A stretch of DNA of 64,000 bases. Source: Syncephalastrum monosporum B8922 (Eukaryota; Mucoromycota; Mucoromycetes; Mucorales; Syncephalastraceae). The position numbers and the translations under genes were made by a program. The notes beneath the pieces were generated by a model that was not told the origin of the DNA, did no database searches, and saw only the letters and a program-made list of their open reading frames with translations. The stretch is from contig JNEN01001218.1 of the NCBI GenBank assembly GCA_000697355.1, positions 62,001-126,000 on the forward strand. The letters are read 5' to 3'. Shown here piece by piece: positions 11,363-22,815 of this stretch; position 1 is the first letter of the stretch; each line of letters starts with the position of its first letter.

Positions 11363-13115
11363 TTACAAACTGGCGGGAGATTGGATGGTTTCGTGTTCGG
11401 ATGACGTGACGAGGTTGAGGAGCTCGAGACGCTGTGTTAGGCGCTTCTTGCGGCGGGGGCTGCCATTCCGATGCAGCTCCATCTCGGCCTCGCTTTGCGG
11501 GATGGCCTTGGGCACCTTGACAGGCAGGTGCTCATCATCGATTGCCGCTGCACGTGTAATTTAGAAATGAATATCATGATAAGAACGCAGACTTGAGGTT
11601 GGCTTACCAATTGTGAAGAAGCCGTCGTTGGTGAACTCTACGTTACCCGTCTGCAAGTTCTCTATGGATTGCATGAGCCATCATTTATCTCTCCTCTCCT
11701 TATCATCCTCCGCCTTACCTGCTTCAACGCAGACGTAGACTTCCAGCGAGGAAGTGTATGTATGAGACACGATCGACCGGACCGTCACGACGTCACCGAC
11801 CTTGGTGGGGGTAATGAACTGCAAAGAATCGATGCTGGTGTGTATATCAGCTTCATACGTCCATCTATGGAATTACTCCACACCCCCCTACCCTATCCCC
11901 AGTAGGTTACCTCGCTGTGAGCAGATACGCGTGGGCAATGCGGTTCGCACTGGCAAGCGCGCAGGCCTCCATCCAGGCCATGATCTGGCCACCAAAGGTG
12001 ATGCTCAGCGTATTCGCGTGCTGCGGCATGACCAGCTCCACGACCTCGGCAAACGTACTCTCCATGGGCTTTTCGCGGACCTTGAGGGTCATGCGCGGGT
12101 CGGCCGAATAGCGCCGCTGACGGACCTGAGGATCGCCGGCCGTGCTTTCCGTCTGTGGCATCCCGGCCTGGAGACCCGGGTACGGCTTGATCTCAGCATG
12201 CGTATCCTGGGCCCGTTCGCGCAGGCCCTGCGACCAGTCGCGCATGCGGTCGCGCATGGCTTGCAAGCCCGGCTGCTTCCGCGGCTCCTTGAAGCGCGCC
12301 TGACGCCGTCGCTCTGCCATGTCGAAGCGCTGCTTTTCCATGGGCGAGTGGGGTATCAAAGCAGGCACGCGCACGGGCTCGTAGTCGGTGAAGATCGCGC
12401 CAAGATAGGTGCGTGGGCGGGGGCGAGGTGACAGGGCGACAAAGGTGAGGTAGGCGTGCGCGACAAAGAAGCGCTCGCCCGTCACAGGCGTCTCGGCCTC
12501 GACCTTGACGCCGACTTCCATCGACGTGTTCCACGACTTGTTGACCGAGGCCTGGATGGTGACGATATCGCCTACGTGCACCGGGTGCAGAAACGCAACA
12601 TCGTCGACGGATCGAGTCACCTGTTTCAACAGAAATATCCAATATAGGTAAAAGAAAAAGAATAGCGTAGCATAGCATAGCATATAGCATAGCATAGCAT
12701 AGTGCGATGTGAGTGAATTCATGCAAGTCATGGAATTCATAGGCGAGTCGGGCTTACCGAGGGCGTACAAGCGTGCCGTTTGGCGGAAATACCGGCCGCA
12801 ACATCGATCCATCCCATTATCGTACCAGCGTACGCAAGCCCCTACAAAAGAGCGTCCTCCATTAGACCGACAGGACACGTTTGAGTCCAGACGGGGTCTT
12901 ACCCGAATATTGGCATGATTAGGTGAGATAATCTCGGTCATGGTGACACGGCTCTCGTGGGTGGGTTTGGACTGCACACGCACATTGCCGGCCTGTGTGT
13001 AAGGATCGGGCAGTAGACGGGTCATGATGGGCTGGGTCAAAAACAACAGGGCCTTGAGCCACATGTCGCGGACCACATTGTACGCAGACGTTAAATGATG
13101 TCCAAGAGAGGGCAT
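11363..13115 (-). CDS. Double-hotdog acyl-CoA thioesterase (ACOT family)
   Basis: Minus-strand exons 13115-12903, 12841-12758, 12620-11911, 11834-11719, 11661-11608 and 11547-11363 give 453 residues in frame. Two hotdog modules are visible. The first runs from EIISPNHANI through YAGTIMGWIDVAAGISAKRH to VDDVAFLHPVHVGD. The second runs from VMPQHANTLSITFGGQIMAWMEACALASA to DSLQFITPTKVGDVV. They are separated by a charged linker of about 100 residues rich in Arg, Gln and Pro. Hotdog thioesterases hydrolyse acyl-CoA to free acid and CoA. The cellular site is not clear; no strong mitochondrial presequence is seen before MPSLGHH, although WLKALLFLTQPIMTRLL is amphipathic. The start lies 84 bp from the divergent PPTase start. 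Intron 2 contains a CATAG pentamer repeat. Confidence 0.88.
12666..12703. repeat. Short tandem repeat of (TAGCA)n in ACOT intron 2
   Basis: About seven copies of the pentamer AGCAT, one interrupted by an extra AT, lie inside the intron between ACOT exons 2 and 3. This is a simple microsatellite and likely length-variable. Confidence 0.85.
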
Positions 13116-13199
13116 ACTGGAGCAGACAAACCCGTGTACGCTTTTGGCGGGGCGATAAAATTCACCCTTTTCCTTCCTTCCTTTACTTTACTTTCCGTC
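13116..13199. promoter_or_regulatory. 84-bp shared divergent promoter (thioesterase / PPTase)
   Basis: The ACOT start codon (minus, 13115) and the PPTase start codon (plus, 13200) are separated by only 84 bp. The right half is a pyrimidine tract (CTTTTCCTTCCTTCC-like). Both core promoters and 5' UTRs must share or overlap this DNA. Confidence 0.6.
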
Positions 13200-14205
13200 A
13201 TGCTTACCCTGCTGGCATGTCGCGTCCCAGACACTCTGTCCGACGAAAAGGTAGAAACGGCTGCCCCCAAACCGTGGTTCTGACCCCGTCTAGTTCCACC
13301 GTGGCCTGACAGCCATCCCCTCGCAAGCCGATCGCGATGCCGTGACACGATTCAAGTTTGACAGCGATCGTCGGCTGGCCCTGGTGGGCCAGCTGATTCG
13401 GAGGCACTATTTTAGCACCTATTGCGGTCGACCGTGGACCAGCCTTTGCTTTGATAGACACCCGGATGGCAAGCCTCGTCTGGTAAGTCAGCACGTCGTT
13501 TTGCATGAATCGATTGAAAGCCCTCATGTTGGGTAGCAAGGCCAACCTGATTTCAACATATCGCACCATGGCAACTGGGTTGCTTTCGTGGCAGCAAAAG
13601 AGGACGACGTGAAAGTGGGCATTGACTTGGTATCGATTGACTCTGTGCCCGACGTCCGCGGTTTCGTGACAAGCTTCCAGGAACAGGTGAAGTTTGTCAT
13701 AATTACCGTCTGTGTACTTATTATGAATATGTCTTTCAGCTGGCACACGAAGAGCTTGCCCTGATCTTAGAGCAGCCGACGGAGGACGCCATGCTCCGTG
13801 CGTTTTATACGGTATGGGGCCTCAAGGAAAGTTATGTCAAGGCCATTGGCGTAGGACTCTACCTGGATTTAGCGCGCCTGCGCTTCGAATCCAAGGATGG
13901 GAAGGTAGAAACTGAAAAGAGAGCACATGCACCCAGTATTATGCATACTGTGTGAGAAAAAAGAGGCAAAACAAAGCAAAAAGACGAACGAGCTGAGGCC
14001 TTCTTGTTGGTTTTAGATTGCCCTCCTGATCGATAACAAGGTGCAGCGGCGGTGGCGGTTCCATCTGAGCTGGTTGGACGGGATGACATTAGCTGTCGTT
14101 TGTTACGCTGCAAACAGTGATCTGGATCCGCCCTCACAACCCTTCTTGGGGGGCTCCCCTCAACCCTCACCTTTCATTATGGTCGATATAGACTCCTTGA
14201 TGTGA
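13200..14205 (+). CDS. 4'-phosphopantetheinyl transferase (LYS5/AASDHPPT type)
   Basis: Exons 13200-13250, 13294-13482, 13537-13686, 13740-13904 and 14017-14205, all phase 0, give 247 residues. Family blocks are present in order: an N-terminal W/F-rich region leading to AIPSQADRDAVTRFKF, then GKPRL, DFNISHHGNWVAF, VGIDLVSID (Mg/CoA site, about 107-115) and WGLKESYVKAIG (about 156-167, the catalytic Glu/Lys motif). The enzyme moves 4'-phosphopantetheine from CoA to apo carrier proteins, such as the alpha-aminoadipate reductase of fungal lysine synthesis and fatty-acid or NRPS/PKS carriers. Intron 1 is only 43 nt; I accept it because splicing removes an in-frame stop and restores alignment to the family N terminus. 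The start is therefore slightly less certain than the rest. Confidence 0.87.
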
Positions 14206-14397
14206 AATAACCTTCTCTTTTTTTTTTCTTGCTCTTTTATCTTCGCTTGCGCTGCCGACTCTTCTCTTTCTCCTCGTGTTCATGTGCAACCAAGGCAATT
14301 TGTCGCACAAACCAGCGTTGTAGATATTTTTTGATTTCCTTTTTTCTCTTCCTTTTATATCTTTCTTTTCTTTGGCTTCAATAAAACAATAATCTCC

Positions 14398-15440
14398 ATG
14401 GGATGCTGTGTGTCTCGCGACACCGATGATGACGATCCACGGCATGGGGCAACTGCTGGGGGTAATCTTCAACTTGCACAAAAGTGGTCTGGTTTGCATA
14501 ACAGTTCTGTGTTGTAAAGGCAGACCTTTTCGACGAGACGTTCGCTGGACAGCTGAACCTCCTTTAACCCGGGCTCAACTTGACCAGCAACGCACTGCCT
14601 TCTGGGACACGGCTCCTAGCTATGAGGTTTTCTTCTTTCCATTTTATACAGCCTTATTCCGTCATACAGTCCATAATGAACTCAACCTCATCTCATCAAG
14701 GGTCGTCCGGAAATTTGGCAAGCCTTGATGGCAGCAGTGACAACCCCCGATCTGGCCATGGCACAGTCCATTCTGAACGCTGCCAATATTATTATACCTA
14801 CAGGGAACCTCGCAGACGGATGCTATGACGGTAACCACCATGATCACCTATGTGTGCTTTCGCATCCTTAGCATTGCACTCACACGTACACCTATGCATC
14901 CATATATGCATATACATGTATATATTTATACATATAGAACTTGGCACACGCTATGTAATACCGCAATACTGCATCGTGGAACCGACCAATCTGCGCCAGG
15001 ACCCAGAGACACACGCTACTGTGACGAATACGAACACGAACACGAACACGACCATGACCGAAGACGACGATGACACTTTTAAAAAGACACCCACCTCGTC
15101 CTTATCTCCTCTCGCTTCGCAACCTTCTCCTGTACACGTCCCCAGTGGTGACGATACCCTGTATCCTATCACAGTGCGCTTGTCTACCGCCCAAGATCTC
15201 AAAGTCCATATCAGCAAGCACGACGAGACCGTCGCGTCCCTGCGCACCCGGATTTTTATGATGCCAGAATCCAATGTGACCGTCCAAACCCATACTCTTC
15301 GCTTGATCTACCTCGGCCGTCTGCTCAGCGATGACGAAGGCATTGTCTGTGAAGAAGCTGTTACGGATGAGTCTAAGCTCGGTCATGTCATTGTGATTCC
15401 TGACGGCGCCATCATCCAAGCGCTTGCTGCCAAAAAATAA
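14398..15440 (+). CDS. UBTD1/UBTD2-like ubiquitin-fold protein with N-terminal lipidation motif
   Basis: Exons 14398-14461, 14520-14626, 14701-14830 and 14938-15440 give 267 residues. The N terminus MGCCVS fits N-myristoylation at Gly2 plus palmitoylation of Cys3/Cys4, like MGGC in human UBTD proteins. The DC-UbP/UBTD N-terminal domain follows (RWTAEPPLTRAQLDQQRTAFWDTAPSYEGRPEIWQAL..., shown here in pieces) with ANIIIPTGNLADGCYDELGTRY. After an acidic, Thr-rich linker (NTNTNTNT, EDDDD) comes a C-terminal ubiquitin-like fold (ITVRLSTAQDLKVHI to LGHVIVIP). Mammalian UBTD proteins bind E2 enzymes; here a membrane-tethered adaptor in ubiquitin signalling is inferred. The second intron has a plain GTTTTC donor. 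The linker hexamer repeat (AACACG)n at about 15031-15050 could vary in length. Confidence 0.85.
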
Positions 15441-17074
15441 ACCATGTCATTTTCCACTGTCACCCCTCCTTACTCCCTCCATTGCCACTGATACAGTGGA
15501 TGATACCCTATTCACATACCAGTCTACTCACATATGTTAGCAAAGATGAGAGCTGCTACACAGGTTATATCACTGATGTGAGATAGAAATTATACAGCAT
15601 TGTTCGATCTATCGCATGTTTTATTCACCTACTATTGGGCCATAATGATCGCTATCGATACCCTAAGGTCTGGAAAATAAGAAGAGGAAGGTAATGTCAC
15701 TGTTGCCGTAAATCAGCGAGAAGAAACATTGCTCTATAGAGCTGGGGCTATCATCCTTTCGTTGTATGTGTACTGTAGTGAACTTTTTACCAAGATCCCT
15801 TGTTGAAGTTTATCTTGGTGTTAGGTAAAAGGTATTTAAAAGCAAAGACCAGTTACGTGCGCTGTAGACTTTATATTACATCGTCCTGCCTTGAATGCTC
15901 GCGCTTTGAAAAGTCCTTCTAAACCAAATACAATTTTAACAATAATGGGGCGAGCTGTATTGGCCAGGCCAGGATCATGAATACTGTAAATCATGAAGGG
16001 TAGAAGAAGAAGGACACTGGATCCGATGATCCGCGCCAACTACGCTACGCTTGTGTGGTGTCTGAAAGGTTCGTCCCTCAGCCGTCGGTGGCTAGACAAT
16101 TGTTGCATGCTAAGAACGCGCCATATGCAAAGGTGTCTGAAATTGCCAAATTTTCTTCAAGACATCAGAGCCACACAGTATCAAGAAATATTAGGCAGAC
16201 GGGAAGGCAGCATACTTTGGAGCATATCCTGTCAGGAAAACAGGGCTTGCAGTTTTATGGTAAACTCCAGGTAAGAAGGTGATCCTTTCCTTTTTTAATC
16301 ATTTGAAGCATCAGTTTCTATGTTCATAAAGCATAACCTAACAAATACAGTATACAAAACCAAATTTTATGCGTTCGAGCATTATACATTGAGAAAATGG
16401 AAGAGGCATGTTGTATCTGCCTGTCAGCTCAGCTACGATTCTGAGACATTAGAGAGACCTTCTTCCGCAACATACGTTTTCCATGAATTCAATCGAAATC
16501 AATCCAAGGTGATGTCGGTACGTTTCCATCAATAAAGTGTTTCTTAGCTCATCTACTCGTATGTCTTTCATTGTTGTGCTATGATGTATGACAGGCAAAA
16601 CATGACGTTACCTGTGTGCCACAAAGAAGCAAATGCTTGATAACTGCGAGGAACTCAATGTATCTTGCATGGTTTCTGTGTATACTACTGTATCGGCGTA
16701 TTCAGCTCAGTAGCATAGCAAAAAAAAAAAAAATTGCATAGATGACGGCCAACTCTTTCCAGCGAGAGCAGTGATTGAGCCAGTCTTGCTTCTCGTTAGT
16801 GACGCAAAGTTTCTATCCTCTAAAAGTGAGCATACGAAAGCTCGCCAGGAAAGGAAACTGGTATGCGTAACCAAAGCTACTTTTATATCAACATATGCAA
16901 GGGCGATCAATCAGCCTTTGAGGAAACAGTGTGCGACTTGCTGCCAAAATGGGCTGCCACGTGGAAACCCGAAAATGGCAAAAACGCGTAACGTCAAATT
17001 TGTATTCATATTAAAAGCGGTTGCAGGGATTCTGCCGGCGAGAAGACAAGACACACTTATTTTATCGCATTATT
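15441..17074. other. Intergenic spacer between UBTD-like gene and SDR gene
   Basis: AT-rich, 1.6 kb. Two short plus-strand ORFs (16055-16282 and 16320-16535) read like weak coding sequence but could not be joined in frame or tied to a family. An A13 tract lies at about 16720-16732. I see no RNA gene. Confidence 0.5.
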
Positions 17075-18225
17075 ATGTTTTGGTCGAAAAGCTACTCGTT
17101 TGACAAGATCCCCGACCTCTCTGGCAAAGTCGCCGTCATCACCGGCAGCAATACTGGCGTAGGTTCTGGAGAGCGTACTCGACTAAGATGAAACTCATTT
17201 CTATTCTGTAGATTGGCAAAGTCTGTGCCTTGGAGATGGCGCGCAAGAACTGTCATGTGTAGGTGGGGTGAATGAGAATGGACAAAAGGCGATTAACAGA
17301 AACTGCTCAGGGTGATTGCGTCGCGTACGGAGAGCAAAGGCCTCGCAGCCGTGGAAGAGGTCAAGCAAGCCACGGGGAACGAGAAAGTCGAGTTCATGCA
17401 GATCGATTTGCTCTCGCTTCAGTCTGTCAAACGCTTCGGCGAACAGTTCAAGGCAAAACATGATCGTCTGGATATCTTGATCAACAACGCTGGTGTTATG
17501 ATGTGCCCTTTCGGTCTTTCTGAAGACGGCCTTGAAATCCAGTTCGGCACGAACCATGTCGCGCACTACTACCTCACCATGCTCTTACTGCCCGTCATCG
17601 AAAAGACCCCAAAGGCCCGCATCGTCAACGTCTCCTCCATGGGTCATACTTCTGTCTCGTGCACCGGTATTAATTATGACAAGATTAATGAAGAGAAGAG
17701 CTACAGCAAGATTTTCCAATATGGTAAATCCAAGGTATGCATGAATTTCTTCACTTTTAAAACAGCTGCTCATACAACATCAAACATATATCAGGCTGCC
17801 AACATCCTTTTCACCCGTGAATTGGCTCGGCGTTTGGAGGCGAAGGGCGTCGATGTCTATGTCAATTGCAACCATCCCGGCGTTGTTCGAAGCGAGTTGA
17901 CGCGTCATGTGATCAGCCAACAATCGATTCTCGAAAGCGTGGTCAGTGCTTCGTTGATGATTTCAACCGAAAATGGCGCCTTAGCCCAGCTGTACCTGGC
18001 GACGAGCCCCGAAGTAGAGTCCAAGAAAATCAAAGGACAATATTATGCAAGTACTCAGATACTCATAGTTTAGCCATCACTCATACATGTTCACAGGTGC
18101 CTTATGGTAAGCCAGGATGGACTGTGCCATTCGTGAAGTCGGACAAGAACGCAAAGGATCTGTGGGACTACACCGAGAAGGTGCTCAAGGAAAAGGTGCC
18201 TGGATACGAGGGCGCTCCCATCTAA
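17075..18225 (+). CDS. Short-chain dehydrogenase/reductase (retinol-dehydrogenase-like)
   Basis: Exons 17075-17158, 17212-17258, 17311-17734, 17795-18046 and 18097-18225 give 311 residues. Classical SDR signatures are present: the nucleotide-binding TGSNTGIGK (split by intron 1), NNAGV, NVSSMGH with the catalytic Ser, and the active-site YGKSK (YxxxK) at the end of exon 3, then HPGVVRSELTRH. The sequence resembles RDH11-14/WW-domain oxidoreductase-type enzymes that use NADP(H) on lipophilic alcohols or ketones; the real substrate cannot be told. Intron 4 has a GC donor (GCAAGT at 18047) instead of GT. Splicing there joins GQYY to VPYGKPG as expected, whereas the unspliced frame stops shortly after. 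Confidence 0.9.
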
Positions 18226-19113
18226 TTTACACTCTACACCGCGTTTCTGCAGGAAGAAGTGTTTGCTTTATAACTTACTCTACATATTTTTAATTTAAAT
18301 ATATACAAATGCCACCACGAGAATGGCAGCTTCATTCGCCTCGCCTTTCTTGAAGGAGTTCTCATATATATGCGGACATCGGGCACACAGCCACCAAAAA
18401 CGCCACAATCAGGAGCCTCGTTTCAATCTTTCTCGAGTAGCATACACGCGCGAGAAAACGGATCTGTACATGGCAAACAAGATGTCTTCATATAGTCGTT
18501 CTATTCAGAGCGTATTTTTCATACGCATAACGATCCAAAAAATGGTGGCAGATACAGATGCATTACTTACGTCCAGCAAGATTAGCACCACAGAGCCACG
18601 CGTTTCGTGGAAACAGTAATATTCTGTTATTCCCATGGCTATGGACCAGGGGAAAACGCCTTATGCATCACATGCATCGTCACTTTATGCGATCACCGTA
18701 AACGCATGCAAGGAATGTCGTCGCCTGGCCTTCAACAGCTCCTTCGTTTCCAACGCCGTTTTCCTACCCTTGTCATCTTGTACCTCAATGAAATGCTGAA
18801 CTGGAGTAAACATAATTACAGAGACAAGTCTAAAATGGCTACCCCGTAGGCTGCCCAACACATTTTTATAGAATTAGCATAGCTGAATATAGCGCTAATA
18901 GCAACACACAAAACCTTATTTTGTGCATACAAACAAGGCGACAACAACATAGGGCGCAGTCTCCTCCGAGAGTACACAATACCCGATGATGAAACAAACT
19001 GCGCATGTGTATACATGCATGTATGTACAGTCACACTGCTCTAATATATAAGACAGTGGATATGTCTGAGAGGGGTAAAAGGACTCCAGGCGCCTCTCGC
19101 AGGATATTCAATT
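18226..19113. other. Intergenic spacer before the acyl-activating enzyme pair
   Basis: No credible coding region. AT-rich with a TATA-like element near its right end (19045-19052). Confidence 0.6.
19045..19052 (+). promoter_or_regulatory. TATA-like element of acyl-activating enzyme copy 1
   Basis: TATATAAG lies about 62 bp upstream of the copy 1 ATG. Paralogue copy 2 has an equivalent element about 38-46 bp upstream of its ATG. Confidence 0.45.
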
Positions 19114-21167
19114 ATGATTTCCACGCGCAAAGTTACACGAGCAGATGCCCTCTATCCCGAGCGTTCCATATATGAGATACTTTTTGAGCCAAGCAGTGAC
19201 GACGACGAAAACGCTGTGATATTAGTGGACGCCGAGCAACCTAATCGCTTCTACACCTTCGCCAGCCTTCGCCAACGTATCCTGAAACTTGGAGGAGTTC
19301 TGCAGCAAAAGTACCAGTGGCAACCCGGTGATATCCTCGCCATTTGTGCAGAGAACACTGCATGTGTCTATGCCTATAGATTAATATCCTCTAATGTGTG
19401 CTTATATATTTACGTAGATTGACTACCCGGTTGCTTTGCACGCGTCTGTTGTTGCCGGTAATGAAAAGCGTTTATCGTTTGTTTAGGTCGGTGTATTTAT
19501 GCGTTCAAATTTTAAGGTGGTATCAGCTCAGCCGTTGATCAGCACTACCCTGCGAAGGAGATAGCCGACGATTTCAAGTTGATCCAGCCCAAGTTGGTTG
19601 TCACGGATAACAAGACATATGAGAAAGTGTCTGCAGCAGCCAGGATGAGCCGCGTACCGAATCCAGTGGTTACATTTGAGGAGCTCAACCGTCTACTTCA
19701 AGACGCCGATATTGTGTCAGCCGAACCGGTCCGATATACGCCGGAGCAACTTTCGACAGCACCAGCTTATATTTATTTTACATCTGGAACAACCGGCAAG
19801 AAAAAAGGAGCTGTTATCACTCATAAGTACATGGCAGCCCTTCTGCAATTTTCAGAAGAGTACATTCCATTTGGATCACGAGCACTCAGCTATACTGAAT
19901 TTCACCACATAAGCCAGTTGCTTCGTCCCGTGCACTGGGCTATCTGGCGTAAAATGACATACTACATCATGAGCACGAGTGAAGCACCTCCGGACCCATA
20001 TCGCGTCTGCGAGACCATGCAAAAATTCAAGATTGATACTTTGATCTGCCAGCCGTATATGGTGAATGCATTCGTAAAGGAACCGTGGGTGAATACGTTC
20101 GATCTGTCCGCTTTCAAATTCGCTGCATGCGGAGGAGCCATGCCCGACCCCAATGTTCTCCGCGCTTTTCACCAGCGTTTTGGCACAAAAATCATAGCTA
20201 TCTATGGTATGACAGAGTGTTTACCGATACTTGCCCCAAGCTGGGAATCCACCCAAGTCGGTATGTTCAATTCGATCCTTGAGTCATACGAGCATGCGCT
20301 GATATTATTTTAATAGGTAGCCAGGGCAGAAAAAGACCCACGACATTATTGAAGATTATAGATGAGAACGGGAATAGTACGTTTTATGCATACAAGATAC
20401 ATGCTCTCTATTCTCATACATATATCACATTATATATAATGCCCAGATGTTCATGACACGGGTGAGACGGGTGAACTTCGCATAAAAACAACTGCATGTA
20501 TCCCGGTAAGCTATCAGCTTCCGTCTGACTCTAGCATACATGCTAAACTAGCCATTTAAAAGGGGTACTGGAAAAACCCAGATGAAACGAAAGTTTTATT
20601 CGATGATGAAGGTTTCTTGTGTACAGGCGATCTGTTTCAATGTAAAGATGGCGAGTACTATTATGTTGCTCGGGAGAAAGATATGTTTAAATACTATCTC
20701 CATCATGTAAGTTGTTGATAAAAATTCTAAACTATACAGTAGTTTTTAACAATACTGAATTCTGTTTCTTCATGTTAGATCTACCCAGAGGACATTGAAA
20801 CTGTTGCGGTTAGTTGCTAAAAGAACATTCGTATGTTCTCTAATGCTTACCCATTTTCTATTCTGTCGTAAAGATGCAGCCCCCTGCCGTCACTGAAGCC
20901 TGTGTGGTAGGACGGTACTCCAGAGACCTGGCAACCGAGCTTCCAGCTGTCTTTGTGAGACTCGGTCAAGAGCATCGTATGAAGACGATCGGTGCTGACA
21001 AACAAAAGCAGCTCTGCCAGGATATTGAAGCTTTTGTGAATGATCGTGTTGCCGACCCACGCCGACTACGAGGAGGTGTCTTTATTGTAGACACCTTCCC
21101 GAGAACGTCATTCGGAAAAATCAAACGAAAGGAACTAAAAAATCAGTACTTTGGGCCCGATATTTAG
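19114..21167 (+). CDS. AMP-dependent acyl-CoA synthetase/ligase (4CL-like), tandem copy 1
   Basis: Eight exons: 19114-19359, 19418-19457, 19517-20260, 20317-20376, 20447-20505, 20563-20706, 20779-20808 and 20874-21167, giving 538 residues. Adenylate-forming-enzyme motifs appear in order: the AMP-binding loop TSGTTGKKKGA (about 184-194), CGGAMP, YGMTE, TGETGEL, GYWKNPDE, TGD and the C-terminal PRTSFGKIKRKEL with the catalytic lysine. By family it activates a carboxylic acid as acyl-AMP and transfers it to CoA; chain length is unknown. Intron 1 needs a GC donor (GCATGT at 19360) to keep frame into IDYPVALHASVV. Exon/intron positions are identical to copy 2. There is no C-terminal SKL, so peroxisomal targeting is not indicated. 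Confidence 0.87.
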
Positions 21168-22815
21168 TGGCTAGCACTTTACAAATCGTATGTGATGAGA
21201 AGACATAAGTAGGAATACATATATATAGTGCATATCACCATGATATACACATCTTTTCTATATTGAGGTTTTTTTTCTCCACTGTATATCGAGAGGAGAG
21301 TACGCTTAACTTAGACTGGTTTGATGGAATACATCACTGTACGTATGCTCGTCAGAGGAAAATTTTCTAGCTCAATCGTTGTACTACGTGTTAACGTTGT
21401 GGATGATTTCATACGTTCAACTTACAGATCAGGCAAAAGTATCTGAGAGATTGCCATCATTCGGATACACCTACGTACGTATGAGTATATATACAAAGAG
21501 AAATAAGTATAGTTTATACGCATTCCAATTAAACATAACGGAGCAGAAATGCTTCTAGTTGACCGTAGCCTGCGACTTAGGCAGTTTTGTATGTATTTGA
21601 ACATCATATTGGTCTAAAAGGAGCAAATGTGAGAATAGCCTATACAAACTCCAGTATTGCTGTTTTCTTCGCAAGTGGATAATAAATGTGAATGTAGCTA
21701 TACTCAGAATATGTGTAGTCATGAAGGTTGCCATAACACTTGTGGTAAATTATCCCCCCGCAAGAAACATGTACTGCATGTGTAATGTAGGTACAAAAAG
21801 AACAGAGTTTGCTTTGACCATAGTGGATGCTCTGCGCATATATCAGTAAACTAAGGAAAGTCACGTAGAGTTCTATTTTTTCGTGCATCTGTGCATTTAC
21901 TGACCCATTTATAGCAACGTAAATCAGCTAGGGGTGATCCAAAGCAGAATAAATCAAAAAACTTCACAAAGAAGATCTACACGTATCAAAAGCGGGGAAA
22001 TATGACATATTGCTGCTCCAACGGCCTATGTAATACTGAAACTCATTATTAGACCTCACTGAGATTCCCAATTTTCCCAGCAGATGTTTGCAAGAAATTG
22101 TCCACAATGTTGGACCTCTAAGTCAAGGCAGCAAAGATCAGAAGCCAATTATCTGCTTCTTTTCCATATGTTTAGGTTATCATTTCGTGAGAAGAATGAG
22201 AAATAGCCAATGTACCATGGTGCATAACCTATTTACGCATTTGATGCGATCGTTAACTTTGCAAATCGACTGCAGCGGCAGATGACCGAATCTTCGTATG
22301 GTATCGTCGTCGTGTTGATCCTGATGAGCTGGCTCTGTTGTACCATTGCTTCCTTCGCGAATGACTTTTTTACACTTCGTCCAAGAACGCTGATTACAGA
22401 GACGATCACAGAAACGAAAGGGCTATAGCCCTTGTTTGTAATCCTATAACACAGTAGACAGCCTTAATCGGTAGAGTCTATTCTCTTTACGGGGATCATA
22501 TTTTAATTACCTACTATGAATTATACTTGCATACGCATGAGCGCCGCATTCATGCCGGAAGACCGCAAGACACCCATGCTGTACCACCACAGATGACGGT
22601 ATCCAGATCAAACAAAAATATACGTTCTTGGACACGGAGAAAAAGGAAACAAGCCACGGTCCCCTATTTGACCAGCTTGCAGAATAAACTCTTTACATGC
22701 ATCAATATGTCTATGCGCACAATGTTAGTGGACATTTTTGTAAAAGACAATGCGTGTGTTTGAAAGGCATATAAAAAAGTGAACAGGTATTTTTCTTCTC
22801 GTCAGACCCAGCACC
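21168..22815. other. Spacer between the tandem acyl-activating enzyme genes
   Basis: 1.65 kb, AT-rich, only short ORFs. No remnant of a third copy was recognised. A TATA-like element sits at its right end. Confidence 0.6.
22770..22778 (+). promoter_or_regulatory. TATA element of acyl-activating enzyme copy 2
   Basis: TATAAAAAA lies 38 bp upstream of the ATG at 22816, a strong TATA-type match. Confidence 0.5.

Noticed and set aside
16055..16535. Two neighbouring plus-strand ORFs (16055-16282 and 16320-16535) as a possible gene
   Set aside because: The available donor (16271) and acceptor (16350) have incompatible phases, giving a stop soon after the junction; no family resemblance.
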